DNA of 39,657 nt from Acidobacteriota bacterium (GCA_021828835.1 JAJZCY010000007.1:1-39657), one strand, 5' to 3'. Positions 1 through 8,562 are shown, counted from the first letter of the stretch. The notes: generated by a model not told the origin, from the letters alone. Translations and numbers: made by a program.

Positions 1-1623
1 TCCGGCATGCTCTACAGCCTGCCCTCCCGCGACCTGATCGCCGATTCGGTCGAGTACATGGTGAATGCCCATTGTGCCGATGCGCTGATCTGTATCTCCA
101 ACTGCGACAAGATCACCCCCGGCATGTTGATGGCGGCGTTGCGCCTGAATATCCCCACCATCTTCGTCTCCGGCGGGCCCATGGAAGCCGGCAAGGTGCA
201 GCACGGCGGGCAAACAAAATCTGTTGATTTGATCGATGCCATGATCATCGCCGCCGATCCCAAGTGCAGTGATGAGGAAGTGGCGGCCTACGAGCGCTCC
301 GCCTGCCCCACCTGCGGCTCCTGCTCCGGCATGTTTACGGCCAACTCCATGAACTGCCTGATGGAAGCGCTGGGGCTCGCGCTCCCCGGCAACGGCACGG
401 TGGTGGCGACACACGCCGACCGCAAGCAGCTCTTCCTGCGCGCCGGCCGGACCATTGTCGAGCTCGCCCGCCGCTTCTACGAGCAGAGCGATGCCTCTGT
501 CCTGCCGCGGAATATCGCCACCTTCGATGCCTTCGAGAACGCCATGACCCTCGACATCGCCATGGGCGGCTCCACCAACACAGTCTTGCACCTGCTGGCT
601 GCCGCGCAGGAAGGCGAGGTGCCGTTCACCATGTCCGACATCGATCGCCTCTCGCGGCGCGTGCCCAACCTTTGCAAGGTGGCTCCTTCTTCGCCCACCG
701 TGCACGTCGAGGATGTGCATCGGGCCGGCGGCATCTTCGCCATCCTGGCGGAGCTCGACCGCGGCGGACTCATCCATCGCAACGTCCACACCGTCCATAC
801 CCCCACCCTCGGCGATGCCATCGACACCCTCGACGTGATGGGCGCAGCCTCCGCAGAGGTCAAGGAGTTCTATCGCGCCGCCCCCGGCGGCATCCGCACC
901 GTGGTGCCCTTCAGCCAGAGCAGCCGCTATCCCAGCCTGGATCTGAATCGCGAGAGCGGCGCGGTGCGCGATATGGCTCACGCCTTCAGCGCCGACGGTG
1001 GTCTGGCCGTGCTCTACGGCAACATCGCCGAAGAAGGCTGCATTGTGAAGACCGCCGGTGTAGAGAAGGGCCACCAGGTCTTCACTGGCCGCGCCCGTAT
1101 CTTCGAATCGCAGGATGCAGCCGTCGACGCCATTCTGGGGGATCAGGTGGTGCCCGGAGACGTGGTGCTGATTCGCTATGAGGGGCCCAAGGGCGGACCC
1201 GGAATGCAGGAGATGCTCTACCCGACCAGCTACCTGAAATCCAAGGGGCTCGGCAAGGTCTGCGCGCTCATCACCGACGGGCGCTTCTCCGGCGGCAGCT
1301 CCGGCCTGTGCCTCGGGCACATCTCCCCCGAGGCTGCCGAGGGTGGCGCGCTCGCCCTGGTGGAAGAAGGCGATACCATCGAGATCGACATTCCGCAGCG
1401 TCTGCTGCGCGTCGATCTGCCCGACCGGGAGCTCGCCCGCCGGCGCGAAAAGATGGAGGCCAGGAGCGAATCGGCATGGAAGCCCACCACCCGCCAGCGG
1501 ACGGTCTCGAGAGCGCTCCAGGCCTACGCCGCCATGACCACCAGCGCCTCGCGCGGCGCGGTACGCGACTTGAATCAGATTCGCCGCCAGGCTTCGCCGG
1601 AGACCGCAAACGCCGGCGATTAA
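1..1623 (+). CDS. ilvD: Dihydroxy-acid dehydratase, 5' end outside window
   Basis: Dehydrates 2,3-dihydroxy-acids to 2-keto acids in valine, isoleucine and leucine synthesis; a cytosolic Fe-S enzyme. The frame is open from base 1 (S-G-M-L-Y-S), so the ATG at 7 is internal; roughly 60-80 N-terminal residues lie upstream. Visible family signatures are [14 protein letters not shown], the cluster cysteine in [11 protein letters not shown], and the second cluster cysteine in [11 protein letters not shown]. The C-terminal domain is complete ([19 protein letters not shown]). The TAA stop lies in the loop of a perfect hairpin that separates this gene from convergent pyrE. Identity is secure; the start cannot be seen. 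Confidence 0.97.
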   Translation, partial: SGMLYSLPSRDLIADSVEYMVNAHCADALICISNCDKITPGMLMAALRLNIPTIFVSGGPMEAGKVQHGGQTKSVDLIDAMIIAADPKCSDEEVAAYERSACPTCGSCSGMFTANSMNCLMEALGLALPGNGTVVATHADRKQLFLRAGRTIVELARRFYEQSDASVLPRNIATFDAFENAMTLDIAMGGSTNTVLHLLAAAQEGEVPFTMSDIDRLSRRVPNLCKVAPSSPTVHVEDVHRAGGIFAILAELDRGGLIHRNVHTVHTPTLGDAIDTLDVMGAASAEVKEFYRAAPGGIRTVVPFSQSSRYPSLDLNRESGAVRDMAHAFSADGGLAVLYGNIAEEGCIVKTAGVEKGHQVFTGRARIFESQDAAVDAILGDQVVPGDVVLIRYEGPKGGPGMQEMLYPTSYLKSKGLGKVCALITDGRFSGGSSGLCLGHISPEAAEGGALALVEEGDTIEIDIPQRLLRVDLPDRELARRREKMEARSESAWKPTTRQRTVSRALQAYAAMTTSASRGAVRDLNQIRRQASPETANAGD

Positions 1624-1633
1624 GCCGGCGTTT
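1608..1633. terminator. Bidirectional hairpin between ilvD and pyrE
   Basis: Perfect 10-bp inverted repeat, AAACGCCGGC and GCCGGCGTTT, around a 6-nt loop GATTAA. The ilvD stop codon TAA is the last half of that loop. A and T runs at the two outer ends suit termination in both directions between convergent genes. Confidence 0.8.
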
Positions 1634-1643
1634 GTGATCCTTC

Positions 1644-2243
1644 CTAGAGCTGTTTCAGGTGTTCGGCGCGAACATCGTTCGCGCTGAACAGGCGCAGGAA
1701 GGGCGCGCCCTTGGCCGCAGCCTCCACGGCGGGCCGGCCGCCCGCCTCCTCCCGCTCCACAATGCAGACGACTGCGGCAACGATCATGCCGGCCTCTTGC
1801 GCCGTCTCGATGGCGTTGATCGTCGAAGCGCCGGTGGTGCACACGTCGTCCACGATCACCACGCGCGCCCCTTCGCGGCAGAATCCCTCGATGCGCCGGC
1901 CCGTGCCATGCGCCTTCTCCGCCTTGCGGACCAGGAATCCGTTCAGCAGTGGCGCGGCGGGCTTCGACTGCGCGCGCCAGGCGCTGGCAGTGGCAACGTT
2001 GGAGACGATGGGGTCGGCACCCATGGTGAGGCCGCCCACCGCGTCAGCCTGGATGCCGTTGGATTCGAGCAGCTCCAGAATGGCGTGCCCGGTGAGCCGC
2101 CCGCCCTCGGCATGCAGGGTGGTGGTGCGGCAATCGATGTAGTAATCGCTGGTGCCGCCCGACGAGAGCTTGAACTGGCCCAGCCGGAAGCTGGTGCGCG
2201 CCAGCAGCGAAAGAAGTTGTTGTGCGTGGCTTGGGGTAGACAT
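1644..2243 (-). CDS. pyrE: Orotate phosphoribosyltransferase
   Basis: Joins orotate to PRPP to form OMP in de novo pyrimidine synthesis. About 199 aa. The PRPP-binding signature VVIVDDVCTTGAST is intact, and the N-terminal half has the FKLSSGGTSDYYIDCR segment typical of PyrE (roughly residues 24-40). The ORF track starts at 2285, but the ATG at 2243 (MSTPSHAQ) gives a normal family length and avoids running into the divergent acetyltransferase. No strong Shine-Dalgarno is seen before either start, so the start is moderately sure. Convergent with ilvD across a hairpin. Confidence 0.95.
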   Translation of the reverse strand: MSTPSHAQQLLSLLARTSFRLGQFKLSSGGTSDYYIDCRTTTLHAEGGRLTGHAILELLESNGIQADAVGGLTMGADPIVSNVATASAWRAQSKPAAPLLNGFLVRKAEKAHGTGRRIEGFCREGARVVIVDDVCTTGASTINAIETAQEAGMIVAAVVCIVEREEAGGRPAVEAAAKGAPFLRLFSANDVRAEHLKQL

Positions 2244-2301
2244 CAAATCGATTTTAATCGGGCAGGTGTCCCGCCGGCCCGTCATCGGCTACAGTTGCCC
2301 T

Positions 2302-2808
2302 GTGCGTTACCGCCTCTACCAGCCCGCCGACTTCGAACCGCTCTATGCCATCGAGGAGGCGTGCTTTCAGCCGCCGCTGCGCTTTCCCCGGCGCTACATG
2401 CGCCAGTTGCTGGCCAGCCCGCGCGCCGCTACCTGGATAGCTGAAGACGGACGCGCAATGGCGGGCTTCGCGATCGTGGAGTGGCTCAAAGCTCCTGACG
2501 CCAGCGTGGCCTATATCGAGACCCTCGAAGTGGCCTTCGACCGGCGCGGCCAGGGGATTGGCGGCGAGCTGTTGCAGTGCACGGAGCGGTCCGCCCGCGC
2601 CGCCGGCGCGAGCATTATTTGGCTGCACGTCGATGCGGAGAATGCCGCTGCCATCCGCCTCTACGAAGCGCACGGCTATGAGCCGCAGGGCAGGGAAGAG
2701 AACTTCTACCCCGAGCACAGGCCCGCCCTGGTCTATGCCAAATCGCTGCCGCACGCGCAAGAGAAAGAAGATGGACCGCTGAGCGGAGGCGAGGAAGCAT
2801 CTGCATGA
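2302..2808 (+). CDS. GNAT acetyltransferase, RimI-like
   Basis: Probable N-acetyltransferase using acetyl-CoA. The GNAT acetyl-CoA loop is visible as RRGQGIGGELL, followed by the usual beta5/alpha4 segment with NAAAIRLYEAHGYE. RimI-type enzymes acetylate alanine at the N-terminus of ribosomal protein S18, but the substrate here cannot be read from sequence. The track start at 2152 would lie inside pyrE; a GTG at 2302 (VRYRLYQPADF) begins the domain where the fold should start and gives 168 aa. Divergent from pyrE with about 58 bp between the two chosen starts. Confidence 0.85.
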   Translation: MRYRLYQPADFEPLYAIEEACFQPPLRFPRRYMRQLLASPRAATWIAEDGRAMAGFAIVEWLKAPDASVAYIETLEVAFDRRGQGIGGELLQCTERSARAAGASIIWLHVDAENAAAIRLYEAHGYEPQGREENFYPEHRPALVYAKSLPHAQEKEDGPLSGGEEASA

Positions 2809-2861
2809 TTTTCTTGCGGCTGCGGCGTCTTGCGATCCGGATTTGTGCGCGTTGTCTTTGC

Positions 2862-2867
2862 TATACT
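2862..2867 (+). promoter_or_regulatory. Likely -10 box of tRNA-Leu promoter
   Basis: TATACT lies 12 bp before the first base of the tRNA. No good -35 element is seen at the usual spacing, so only the -10 is called. Confidence 0.45.
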
Positions 2868-2879
2868 TTGAGAGTTAGC

Positions 2880-2964
2880 GCGGAAGTGGTGAAATTGGCA
2901 GACACACCATCTTGAGGGGGTGGCGCCGAAAGGCATGCGGGTTCAAGTCCCGCCTTCCGCACCA
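2880..2964 (+). tRNA. tRNA-Leu (anticodon GAG)
   Basis: Full cloverleaf with encoded CCA. Acceptor stem GCGGAAG pairs with CTTCCGC; the anticodon stem CCATC/GGTGG closes a 7-nt loop TTGAGGG with GAG at 2914-2916; the T arm reads GCGGG-TTCAAGT-CCCGC. A long variable arm, as expected of the class II tRNA-Leu, lies between the anticodon and T arms. It decodes CUC/CUU. It lies 48 bp before secG and may be co-transcribed with it. Confidence 0.96.
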
Positions 2965-3012
2965 AGAGTTTCCCGGGGCCTGCCGCGGCGGGTTTGGAAA
3001 GCAGTTTCAAAC

Positions 3013-3321
3013 ATGAACATTCTCTTCTATTTCGTGATTGTGGTCCACGTGATCGTGTGCCTGTTCCTGGTCGGCGTGGTTCTCATCCAGCAGGGCCGTT
3101 CGGCTGACCTGGCCGGCGCCTTCGGCGGGCAGGGCTCGCAGACCGCCTTCGGTCCCCGCGCCGCCGCCAACGTGCTCACCCGTCTTACCACCTGGTCGGC
3201 CGTGATCTTCATGTGCACGTCGCTGATCCTGGTGGTCCTCTACGCGCGCTCCACTGGGCCGCACTCGGTGCTGGACGGCACCACCGCTCCGGCCAGCGCC
3301 CCGGCCAAGTCCGGCAAGTAA
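3013..3321 (+). CDS. secG: Protein translocase subunit SecG
   Basis: Small accessory subunit of the SecYEG channel in the inner membrane. 102 aa. Two hydrophobic segments (about residues 4-24 and 60-80) flank the conserved cytoplasmic loop VVLIQQGRSADLAGAFGG and the GSQTAFGPR segment. The C-terminal tail is Ala/Pro/Ser-rich, as is common in this family. The track frame opens inside the tRNA; the ATG at 3013 (MNILFYF) is the family start. A rho-independent terminator follows the stop. The tRNA-Leu/secG order is seen in many bacteria. Confidence 0.95.
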   Translation: MNILFYFVIVVHVIVCLFLVGVVLIQQGRSADLAGAFGGQGSQTAFGPRAAANVLTRLTTWSAVIFMCTSLILVVLYARSTGPHSVLDGTTAPASAPAKSGK

Positions 3322-3343
3322 GCTCAGCCCTCTCCAGCAGCTC

Positions 3344-3372
3344 AAAAGGCAGGCCTCGCGGCCTGCCTTTTT
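3344..3372 (+). terminator. Rho-independent terminator of secG
   Basis: GGCAGGCC and GGCCTGCC pair around a TCGC loop, with an A run before and TTTTT after. It lies about 20 bp past the secG stop and also separates it from the convergent lolA gene. Confidence 0.9.
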
Positions 3373-3410
3373 GCGTCTTCTGTTCCCTCGCTGTCCTGCT
3401 GATGCTTCCG

Positions 3411-4079
3411 CTACACCGGCGGCGGGGCGTCGACGACGGGAATGCCCTTCGGCGGCGTAAAGCGGAAGACGTCGGCCGCGATGGCCGCGTTGGGTTGCTG
3501 ATCGCTAAAGATGAAGCGGGTCAGTGCGCCGTCGGTCTCCTGCATCTCGATTCCGGTAATCGCGCCTTCGGCGGTCACCGTAAGCGTGAGCCGCAGTATC
3601 CGGTTTTCCTGGCCTTTGGGCTGACCGCTCAGCGTGAACTCGCCGTTGGCCGCGGGCGCGGAAGTGAGATGGTTCATCTCCTTCTCAAGCTCGGTGTGAC
3701 CCAACAGAAAGCGCAGCGGCGAGCGGAGGTCGTCCAGTTCCTTGGCCGGGATGCGCTGCACCTGCGGATCGCCCTGGCTGTAGAACCATGCAAACTTGCC
3801 GTCCAGCACGAAGACCTTGCCGGCCGGCTGCGTGTAGGCCCACCTCATCCGCCCCGGCTTGCGCAAATAAAGCACGCCGCTCTCGGTCCGCGACATCCCC
3901 AGTCCCTGGTAGTTCTCCACAAAATCGGCCTTGAGCGAGAGCAGGGTGTTGTAGTGATGATCGACCTTTTGCGCCAGGGCCGCGGTGGAGAGCGGCTTCT
4001 GCTGCGCGTGCAGGCAGGGCAACAGCAGCGCGGCGGCGAGCACTGGCCCGCCGCCGCTGATTCCGAAGACTCTTCTCAT
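3411..4079 (-). CDS. lolA: LolA-type outer-membrane lipoprotein carrier
   Basis: Predicted periplasmic chaperone that takes lipoproteins from LolCDE toward the outer membrane. 222 aa, with an N-terminal signal peptide (hydrophobic LAAALLLPC, likely cleavage after LHA near residue 25). The LolA beta-barrel pattern is seen in LKADFVENYQG, SGVLYLRKPGRMRWAY and GKFAWFYSQGDPQVQRI; the R-x-R-W strand is typical. The start codon overlaps the stop of the upstream pilin gene by 4 bp, so the two are translationally coupled. Acidobacterial and deltaproteobacterial homologues of this kind are often annotated only as outer-membrane lipoprotein carrier family, so the precise role is inferred. Confidence 0.88.
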   Translation of the reverse strand: MRRVFGISGGGPVLAAALLLPCLHAQQKPLSTAALAQKVDHHYNTLLSLKADFVENYQGLGMSRTESGVLYLRKPGRMRWAYTQPAGKVFVLDGKFAWFYSQGDPQVQRIPAKELDDLRSPLRFLLGHTELEKEMNHLTSAPAANGEFTLSGQPKGQENRILRLTLTVTAEGAITGIEMQETDGALTRFIFSDQQPNAAIAADVFRFTPPKGIPVVDAPPPV

Positions 4080-4609
4080 TGCAATGGCTGGGTGCAGTTG
4101 GTGCCGCCCGCGGGATCCTGCTTGATGGTCCCAAACTGGTCGCTGCAGTAGCCGCGGTCGCCCGTCTTGCCCACCGTCTCAGGCACGGCGGTTACCGTGT
4201 AGCCGGTGAAGCGGTCCTGCCCGTTTACCGTCACCTTGGTGCAGTTGGCAATCTTGAAAATGTAACCGGATTTGTATCCCGAGGCCAGATCCTGCTGGAT
4301 GATCTGCGCGCTGGTAGCCGACGGCGCGCCGGCTGCCGGATCGCCGCCAAGCGCCTGCAGCGAGCAGGCATATCCGTTGGTCGGATAGCTCGACTCGAAC
4401 TGAATCTCGGCCTTGTTGATCACCTGGACGGAATTGATCGCCGAGGTCTCGTTGGCCTTCTTCTTCAGGCTGCCGATGGTGGGAATCGCCATCAGCATCA
4501 GGATCAGAATGATGGCGATGACGATCAGCAGTTCCATCAGCGTGAAGCCGTTGGCCGTGATCGCGCTCCCGGCAGAAGTCGAGCGGCGGCTGCGTAGGTT
4601 CATTGGCAT
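4076..4609 (-). CDS. Type IV prepilin / pseudopilin
   Basis: 177-aa class III-signal protein exported and assembled by a type IV pilus or type II secretion machine. The leader ends in a prepilin peptidase site, NG-FTLMELLIVIAI, with Glu at mature position 5 followed by a long hydrophobic helix. A charged, KKKANET-like stretch then leads into a globular part with four cysteines (in YACSLQ, ANCTK, GYCSDQ, TNCTQ), which may form disulfides. The relatively long leader is rich in Arg/Ser. Operon with lolA through a 4-bp overlap. No pilus assembly genes lie in the window, so whether this is a major pilin or a minor/pseudopilin is open. Confidence 0.88.
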   Translation of the reverse strand: MPMNLRSRRSTSAGSAITANGFTLMELLIVIAIILILMLMAIPTIGSLKKKANETSAINSVQVINKAEIQFESSYPTNGYACSLQALGGDPAAGAPSATSAQIIQQDLASGYKSGYIFKIANCTKVTVNGQDRFTGYTVTAVPETVGKTGDRGYCSDQFGTIKQDPAGGTNCTQPLQ

Positions 4610-4836
4610 ATGAGATCCCTGTGCCTCTGTGCGGCGTTTCTCCTACTAGTGTAGACCCGCCGGGCGGCGCGGAACATCTGCGCCCGGTATTTCGGATCGC
4701 CGCCTCGCGTTTGCCACCAGAGGAAGTTCGAGCGGGGCTTTCGCCCTCTTCGAGAATGTTCAGAGACAGGACGCAGCAGGGAAAGGGGACGCTCGGCTTG
4801 CGCTACACGCAGTTGCACAACCCTGTCGAAATTGCG

Positions 4837-4870
4837 GCGCCCCAGGTCTCGATTCCGAGACCTGGGGCGC
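4837..4870. repeat. REP-like palindrome, GGTCTC stem
   Basis: Perfect 15-bp arms, GCGCCCCAGGTCTCG and its complement, around ATTC. It lies between the M16 peptidase stop and the pilin promoter region, both genes leftward. The stem shares the CCCAGGTCTC core with copies at 10686 and 30031. No T run follows it on either strand, though it could still block transcription. The rest of 4610-4903 shows no gene. Confidence 0.85.
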
Positions 4871-4903
4871 CTGTTTATGCGGACACCTTACGCGCGTGGC
4901 CTT

Positions 4904-6178
4904 TCAGCACACCAGCTCGTTCCGGCCCAGCTTCAGGCCATCGAGCCGGCCGAGCAGGGTAATGGCAATCCGTTCCGGATCGAAGAGCCGTTGCGCCATC
5001 GCCTGCACCTGCGCCGCGGTCACGTCGCCGATGCGGCTGATGATCTCATCCACGCTGAAGGACTGCTGGAAGTACATCTCCTGGCGCGCCAGGTTGGCCA
5101 TGCGCGAGCTTGAGCTTTCCAGTCCAAGCAGGATGTTGCCGCGCACCTGGTCTTTGGCGCGGGTCAGCTCCTCGTCGCTCAGCGGCTCCTCCTTCAGCTT
5201 GCGGAACTCGGTGACGACAAGATTGACAACCTCGAGGACTTTGCCCACGGAGGTTCCCGCGTAAACGCAAAGGGTTCCGGTGTCGCGGTAGGGGCTCAGG
5301 TCGGAGTAGACCGAGTAGGCCATTCCCCGCTCTTCGCGAATGGTCTGGAAGAGGCGCGAGCTCATGCCCCCGCCCAGCACCGTGTTCAGAATCAGCGTGG
5401 CGTAGCGGTTCTGGTCGGTGATGGGCGGCGCAGGGACACCCATGCAGATCTGCACCTGCTCCAGAGACTTCTTGTTGCGCAGCAGAATGCGCGCGCTGGG
5501 CTGCGGCGCAGAAAGCTCCACTGGCGTTGCCCCTCCGGACAAGCTGGAGAACTTCTCGGCTACGGCGGCGGTGAACTGGTCGTGGTCGAGGTTCCCGGCC
5601 GCGGAGAAGATGATGTTGCCGCCATGGAAGCGGTCGCTGTGGTACTGCTGCAACTGGTCCTGGTTCAACCGGCCCACCGTTTCCGTGGTGCCCAGGATGG
5701 GCTTGCCCAGCGGGTGCCCCTTCCAGAAGTTCTGCGTGAACAGCTCGTGCACCAGCACGTCGGGATTGTCTTCGTCGATCTTGATCTCTTCGAGAATGAC
5801 GCCGCGCTCACGCTCGATCTCGGGCGGCGCGAAGACCGGATTGAGCACCAGGTCGGTGAGCACGTCCAGCGCGATTGGCACGTGGTCGGCGAGCGACTTC
5901 ACGTTGAAGCATATGGTCTCTTTGCTTGTGAAGGCGTCCAGGTTGCCGCCGATCGCGTCCATCTCGCGCGCGATCGACTGCGCGGTGCGCGATTTGGTCC
6001 CTTTGAAGACCATGTGCTCCACGAAGTGGGAGATGCCGTTGGTCTCAGCCGGCTCGCAGCGCGATCCGGATTTGATCCACACGCCCATCGCCACCGACCG
6101 CAGATGTTCCATGCGCTCGGTCAGAACGATCAGGCCGTTGGGCAATACTGTGCGGCGAAGGTTGCGCTCGTTATTCAA
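4904..6178 (-). CDS. M16 family zinc metallopeptidase (processing-peptidase type)
   Basis: Predicted zinc peptidase, about 424 aa from the proposed start. The inverse zinc motif HxxEH is HFVEH (H51, E54, H55), with the further acidic ligand in VILEEIKIDE about 76 residues on. The C-terminal half has the inactive-domain signature GGGMSSRLFQTIREERGMAYSV, with the R/Y pair used by this family. The track start at 6361 would invade divergent rlmN; TTG at 6178 (LNNERNLRR) is preceded by AGGA at 6 nt and starts just before the conserved VLPNGL strand. No signal peptide from that start, so it is probably cytoplasmic. Related to YmxG/PqqL-type single-chain M16B peptidases; substrate unknown. Confidence 0.9.
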   Translation of the reverse strand: MNNERNLRRTVLPNGLIVLTERMEHLRSVAMGVWIKSGSRCEPAETNGISHFVEHMVFKGTKSRTAQSIAREMDAIGGNLDAFTSKETICFNVKSLADHVPIALDVLTDLVLNPVFAPPEIERERGVILEEIKIDEDNPDVLVHELFTQNFWKGHPLGKPILGTTETVGRLNQDQLQQYHSDRFHGGNIIFSAAGNLDHDQFTAAVAEKFSSLSGGATPVELSAPQPSARILLRNKKSLEQVQICMGVPAPPITDQNRYATLILNTVLGGGMSSRLFQTIREERGMAYSVYSDLSPYRDTGTLCVYAGTSVGKVLEVVNLVVTEFRKLKEEPLSDEELTRAKDQVRGNILLGLESSSSRMANLARQEMYFQQSFSVDEIISRIGDVTAAQVQAMAQRLFDPERIAITLLGRLDGLKLGRNELVC

Positions 6179-6318
6179 GGCGAGTCCTGTCAATTCCTGA
6201 TTGTAGGGCAACGGCGTCGAAACGGCGCCTGCGTGGCAGTTAAAGAGCAACCGGCTGAAAAGACAACAGATAACGGCGAATGCTGGCCCTTCAGGTGGTG
6301 CAGTGAAATACTGGGACT

Positions 6319-7548
6319 GTGAAGGAAGACCGGAACCAGCTTGTTGGATTAGACGCAGCAACCCCCTCGGATGGAGGTCTGAATCTCTTCGGAGAAGATA
6401 CCAACGCTTTGGTCCGGCAGATGGACGCCCTGGGAGAACCCGCCTTTCGCGGCCGGCAGATCGCTGAAGCTCTTTATTGTCAGCGCGTTGAAGAGCTTTC
6501 TTCGGTTACTACCTTACCAAAATCCCTGCGCGACCGCCTCACTGCCGCCGGGTGGCGGATCGGCCGTCCCACGATCGCCCAGGTCTTTCAATCCACCGAC
6601 GGCACGGAGCGCTACCTGATCCAGTGTCCCGGTCCCCAAGCCGAGACGGTGGAGACCGTCTGGATGCCGGAGGGCGACGGCAGCGAGCTTGCCGACGAGG
6701 AGGAATCTGCTCCCGGCGCCAAGAACAGTGCCCCATCCTCCCCGCGGTCGTTTGCGGATAAGGCGGGAGAGCGCGATCCTCAATCCATCAAGCCCTGGTC
6801 CCGCGCCACCATCTGCGTCTCCAGCCAGATCGGCTGCGCGGTGAACTGCCAGTTCTGCCTGACCGCCAAGCTCGGCTTGCAGCGCAACCTCTCAGCCGGC
6901 GAAATCGCCGGACAGGTACTTGCGGTCTTCGACCGCCAGCAGGTCGAAGTGGGCCGCGACCGCGTGAACCTGGTCTTCATGGGCATGGGCGAGCCCTTCC
7001 TCAACTACGACAACTTCATGGCGGCGGTGCGCCTGCTGGTCAATGAGGTCGGCCTGAGCCCGCAGCGGATGACGGTTTCGACTTCCGGGATCGTGCCCGG
7101 GATCGAACGCTTGGCCGCGGAGCCGCCGGAGATTCGGCCGCGGCTGGCCATCAGCCTGAATGCGCCCAACAACGAAGTGCGCGCCGAGGTGATGCCCATC
7201 AACCGCAAGTGGCCCATCGAGGCCGTAATCGATGCCGTGCGCCAGGTGCGCTTGCGCCCCCGCGAGCGGGTCACCTTCGAGTACGTGCTGCTGGCCGGGG
7301 TCACCGATCAGCCCGAGCATGCGCGCGAAGTGGCGCGGCTGGTGCGACGCACGAACCTGCCGGCCAAGGTGAACCTGATCGCCTGGAATCCGGGCCCCGG
7401 CATTCCCTATGCGATGCCGGATCCAGCCACCATCGAGTCCTTCAAACAGGAGCTGATCGCCAACAGGATCCCCGCGTATCTGCGCAAACCCCGCGGACGG
7501 GACATCTATGCGGCCTGCGGGCAGTTGAAGCGAACGGTGGAAGGGTAG
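6319..7548 (+). CDS. rlmN: Dual-specificity 23S rRNA/tRNA adenine-C2 methyltransferase with in-frame repeat insert
   Basis: Radical-SAM enzyme that methylates C2 of A2503 in 23S rRNA and A37 in some tRNAs. 409 aa from a GTG start; an in-frame ATG at 6424 (residue 36) would cut the N-terminal domain. The Fe-S motif CAVNCQFC (C173, C177, C180) is intact, as are FMGMGEPFLNYDN, the SLNAPNN strand and the C-terminal mechanistic cysteine in YAACGQLK. Odd: between the N-terminal domain (TVWMPEGD) and SRATICVSSQ there are about 40 extra residues rich in E, S, A and P where relatives have only a few. Part of that insert (6728-6770) is similar to a palindromic repeat found elsewhere in this window. Divergent from the M16 gene. 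Confidence 0.95.
   Translation: MKEDRNQLVGLDAATPSDGGLNLFGEDTNALVRQMDALGEPAFRGRQIAEALYCQRVEELSSVTTLPKSLRDRLTAAGWRIGRPTIAQVFQSTDGTERYLIQCPGPQAETVETVWMPEGDGSELADEEESAPGAKNSAPSSPRSFADKAGERDPQSIKPWSRATICVSSQIGCAVNCQFCLTAKLGLQRNLSAGEIAGQVLAVFDRQQVEVGRDRVNLVFMGMGEPFLNYDNFMAAVRLLVNEVGLSPQRMTVSTSGIVPGIERLAAEPPEIRPRLAISLNAPNNEVRAEVMPINRKWPIEAVIDAVRQVRLRPRERVTFEYVLLAGVTDQPEHAREVARLVRRTNLPAKVNLIAWNPGPGIPYAMPDPATIESFKQELIANRIPAYLRKPRGRDIYAACGQLKRTVEG
6728..6770 (-). repeat. REP-like repeat copy inside rlmN
   Basis: Read on the minus strand this matches the intergenic elements at 16858 and 8521. The ends TCCC and ATGGGGCAC and the centre CCGCAAACG are the same, and by eye about three quarters of 41 positions agree. 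The pairing of the stem is largely lost. In rlmN it reads SAPSSPRSFADKAGE. Confidence 0.6.
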
Positions 7549-7569
7549 TCGCGATACCTTCTCAGACGC

Positions 7570-7600
7570 CTGTCATCCTGAAGGAGCGCAGCGAGGAACG
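7570..7600 (+). repeat. Dispersed CTGTCATCCTGA repeat
   Basis: CTGTCATCCTGA followed by an AGGAGCGCAGCGAGGAACG stretch. It belongs to the widespread ATCCTTCGC...CAGGATGACA type of environmental-bacterium repeat. An inverted copy lies at 8587-8620 on the other side of the orphan gene, and another at 14703. Confidence 0.6.
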
Positions 7601-7649
7601 TGGAGCGGTGCGCCAGTGGGACTCCTCAACACTGTGATACCTTTCCGCC

Positions 7650-8399
7650 ATGCGTAAAGCGTTTGGGATGGTAGTTTTGATGCTGGCGCTGACTGCTCTC
7701 TCAGCTGTTCGTCAGCGGAATCCTAGCCAGCCAAGGATAGAGGCGCTCTATTCTCTCCTGCAGTGGCCGGATGGAATCACCGCTCTAGCAATCATTCTCA
7801 CTCTGGGTGCTATTGTTTGGCAGAGTGACGAGACGCGCCGTTCTGCGAGATCCGCTGAGGAGGGAATGCGTTATCTTGTCGCGAAGGAGCAGCCTCGCTT
7901 AGCTGTCAACTTTGTGTGGGATGGCTTTATCCCGCCGAGTGGATGGGAAGCTGAGGAATATCCAGAGCTCGCGATAAATTTCACGCTGAGCGTGGTGAAT
8001 CAAGGCTTAGGGAATGCTTATGACGTGCGAGCCTATGCATCTGCCGTCGTTCTGAAAAGGGCTGACCACCCTCGGCTGGAGACTGCAGCGCGGATTGAGT
8101 CCTTTCCAACTTTCTTGAAAGCCGAGGGTGAACCCGTTGAGACTGAGATACCACGCAATCAGCAGTTTCCGCGAGCCGAGGATGCGCAGGCGATATCGAA
8201 AAGAGCTTTATTCATGCACCTTTTTGGCTATATCCGGTATGTCGATCCTTTGGGATATCCGAGGAGCCATCCATTCCGTTGGCACTGGAAACCTTTCGAA
8301 TGGTATGAGGGTGGCCAACTCGTGGACGAGTCGGGATGGATCGAAGTGTATCTGGAGGAGGATCAAAAATACTGTGCCCCCCGCGTAAGGGCTGATTAG
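7650..8399 (+). CDS. Hypothetical membrane-anchored protein, low G+C
   Basis: Not recognised. 249 aa. An N-terminal hydrophobic segment (about residues 5-20) and a second one, ITALAIILTLGAIVW (about 44-58), suggest a membrane anchor with the rest on one side. After a charged linker the body has a beta-rich look (LAINFTLSVVNQGLGNAYDVRAYA), similar in feel to small periplasmic or cytoplasmic domains behind TM anchors. The frame is clean over 750 bp, but codon use is clearly less G+C-rich than the neighbours, suggesting recent acquisition. Flanked on both sides by dispersed repeats in inverted orientation. No good ribosome site is seen before the ATG. Confidence 0.65.
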   Translation: MRKAFGMVVLMLALTALSAVRQRNPSQPRIEALYSLLQWPDGITALAIILTLGAIVWQSDETRRSARSAEEGMRYLVAKEQPRLAVNFVWDGFIPPSGWEAEEYPELAINFTLSVVNQGLGNAYDVRAYASAVVLKRADHPRLETAARIESFPTFLKAEGEPVETEIPRNQQFPRAEDAQAISKRALFMHLFGYIRYVDPLGYPRSHPFRWHWKPFEWYEGGQLVDESGWIEVYLEEDQKYCAPRVRAD

Positions 8400-8520
8400 T
8401 CGGCACGTGCTCCGAGTCTCCCGGGCACCTGGCCCGGTCAAAGCTAGGAAGGAAGCGGACGAATCCAGGAGAAGCTGTGCCGCGTCCATCGCCCTTTTTG
8501 CGATGAGCGGGTGACTTGCT

Positions 8521-8562
8521 TTCCCACCCAAGCCGCAAAAGGCGCGGCTTGGATGGGGCACC
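8521..8562 (+). repeat. REP-like palindrome, CCAAGCCGC stem
   Basis: CCAAGCCGC and GCGGCTTGG pair perfectly, with TTCCCAC on the left and ATGGGGCACC on the right. Almost the same 41 bp recur at 16858-16900, and a decayed relative sits inside rlmN. Confidence 0.85.

Noticed and set aside
2152-2301. N-terminal extension of the acetyltransferase from 2152
   Set aside because: It would run through the 5' end of pyrE on the other strand, and the GNAT domain starts after 2302.
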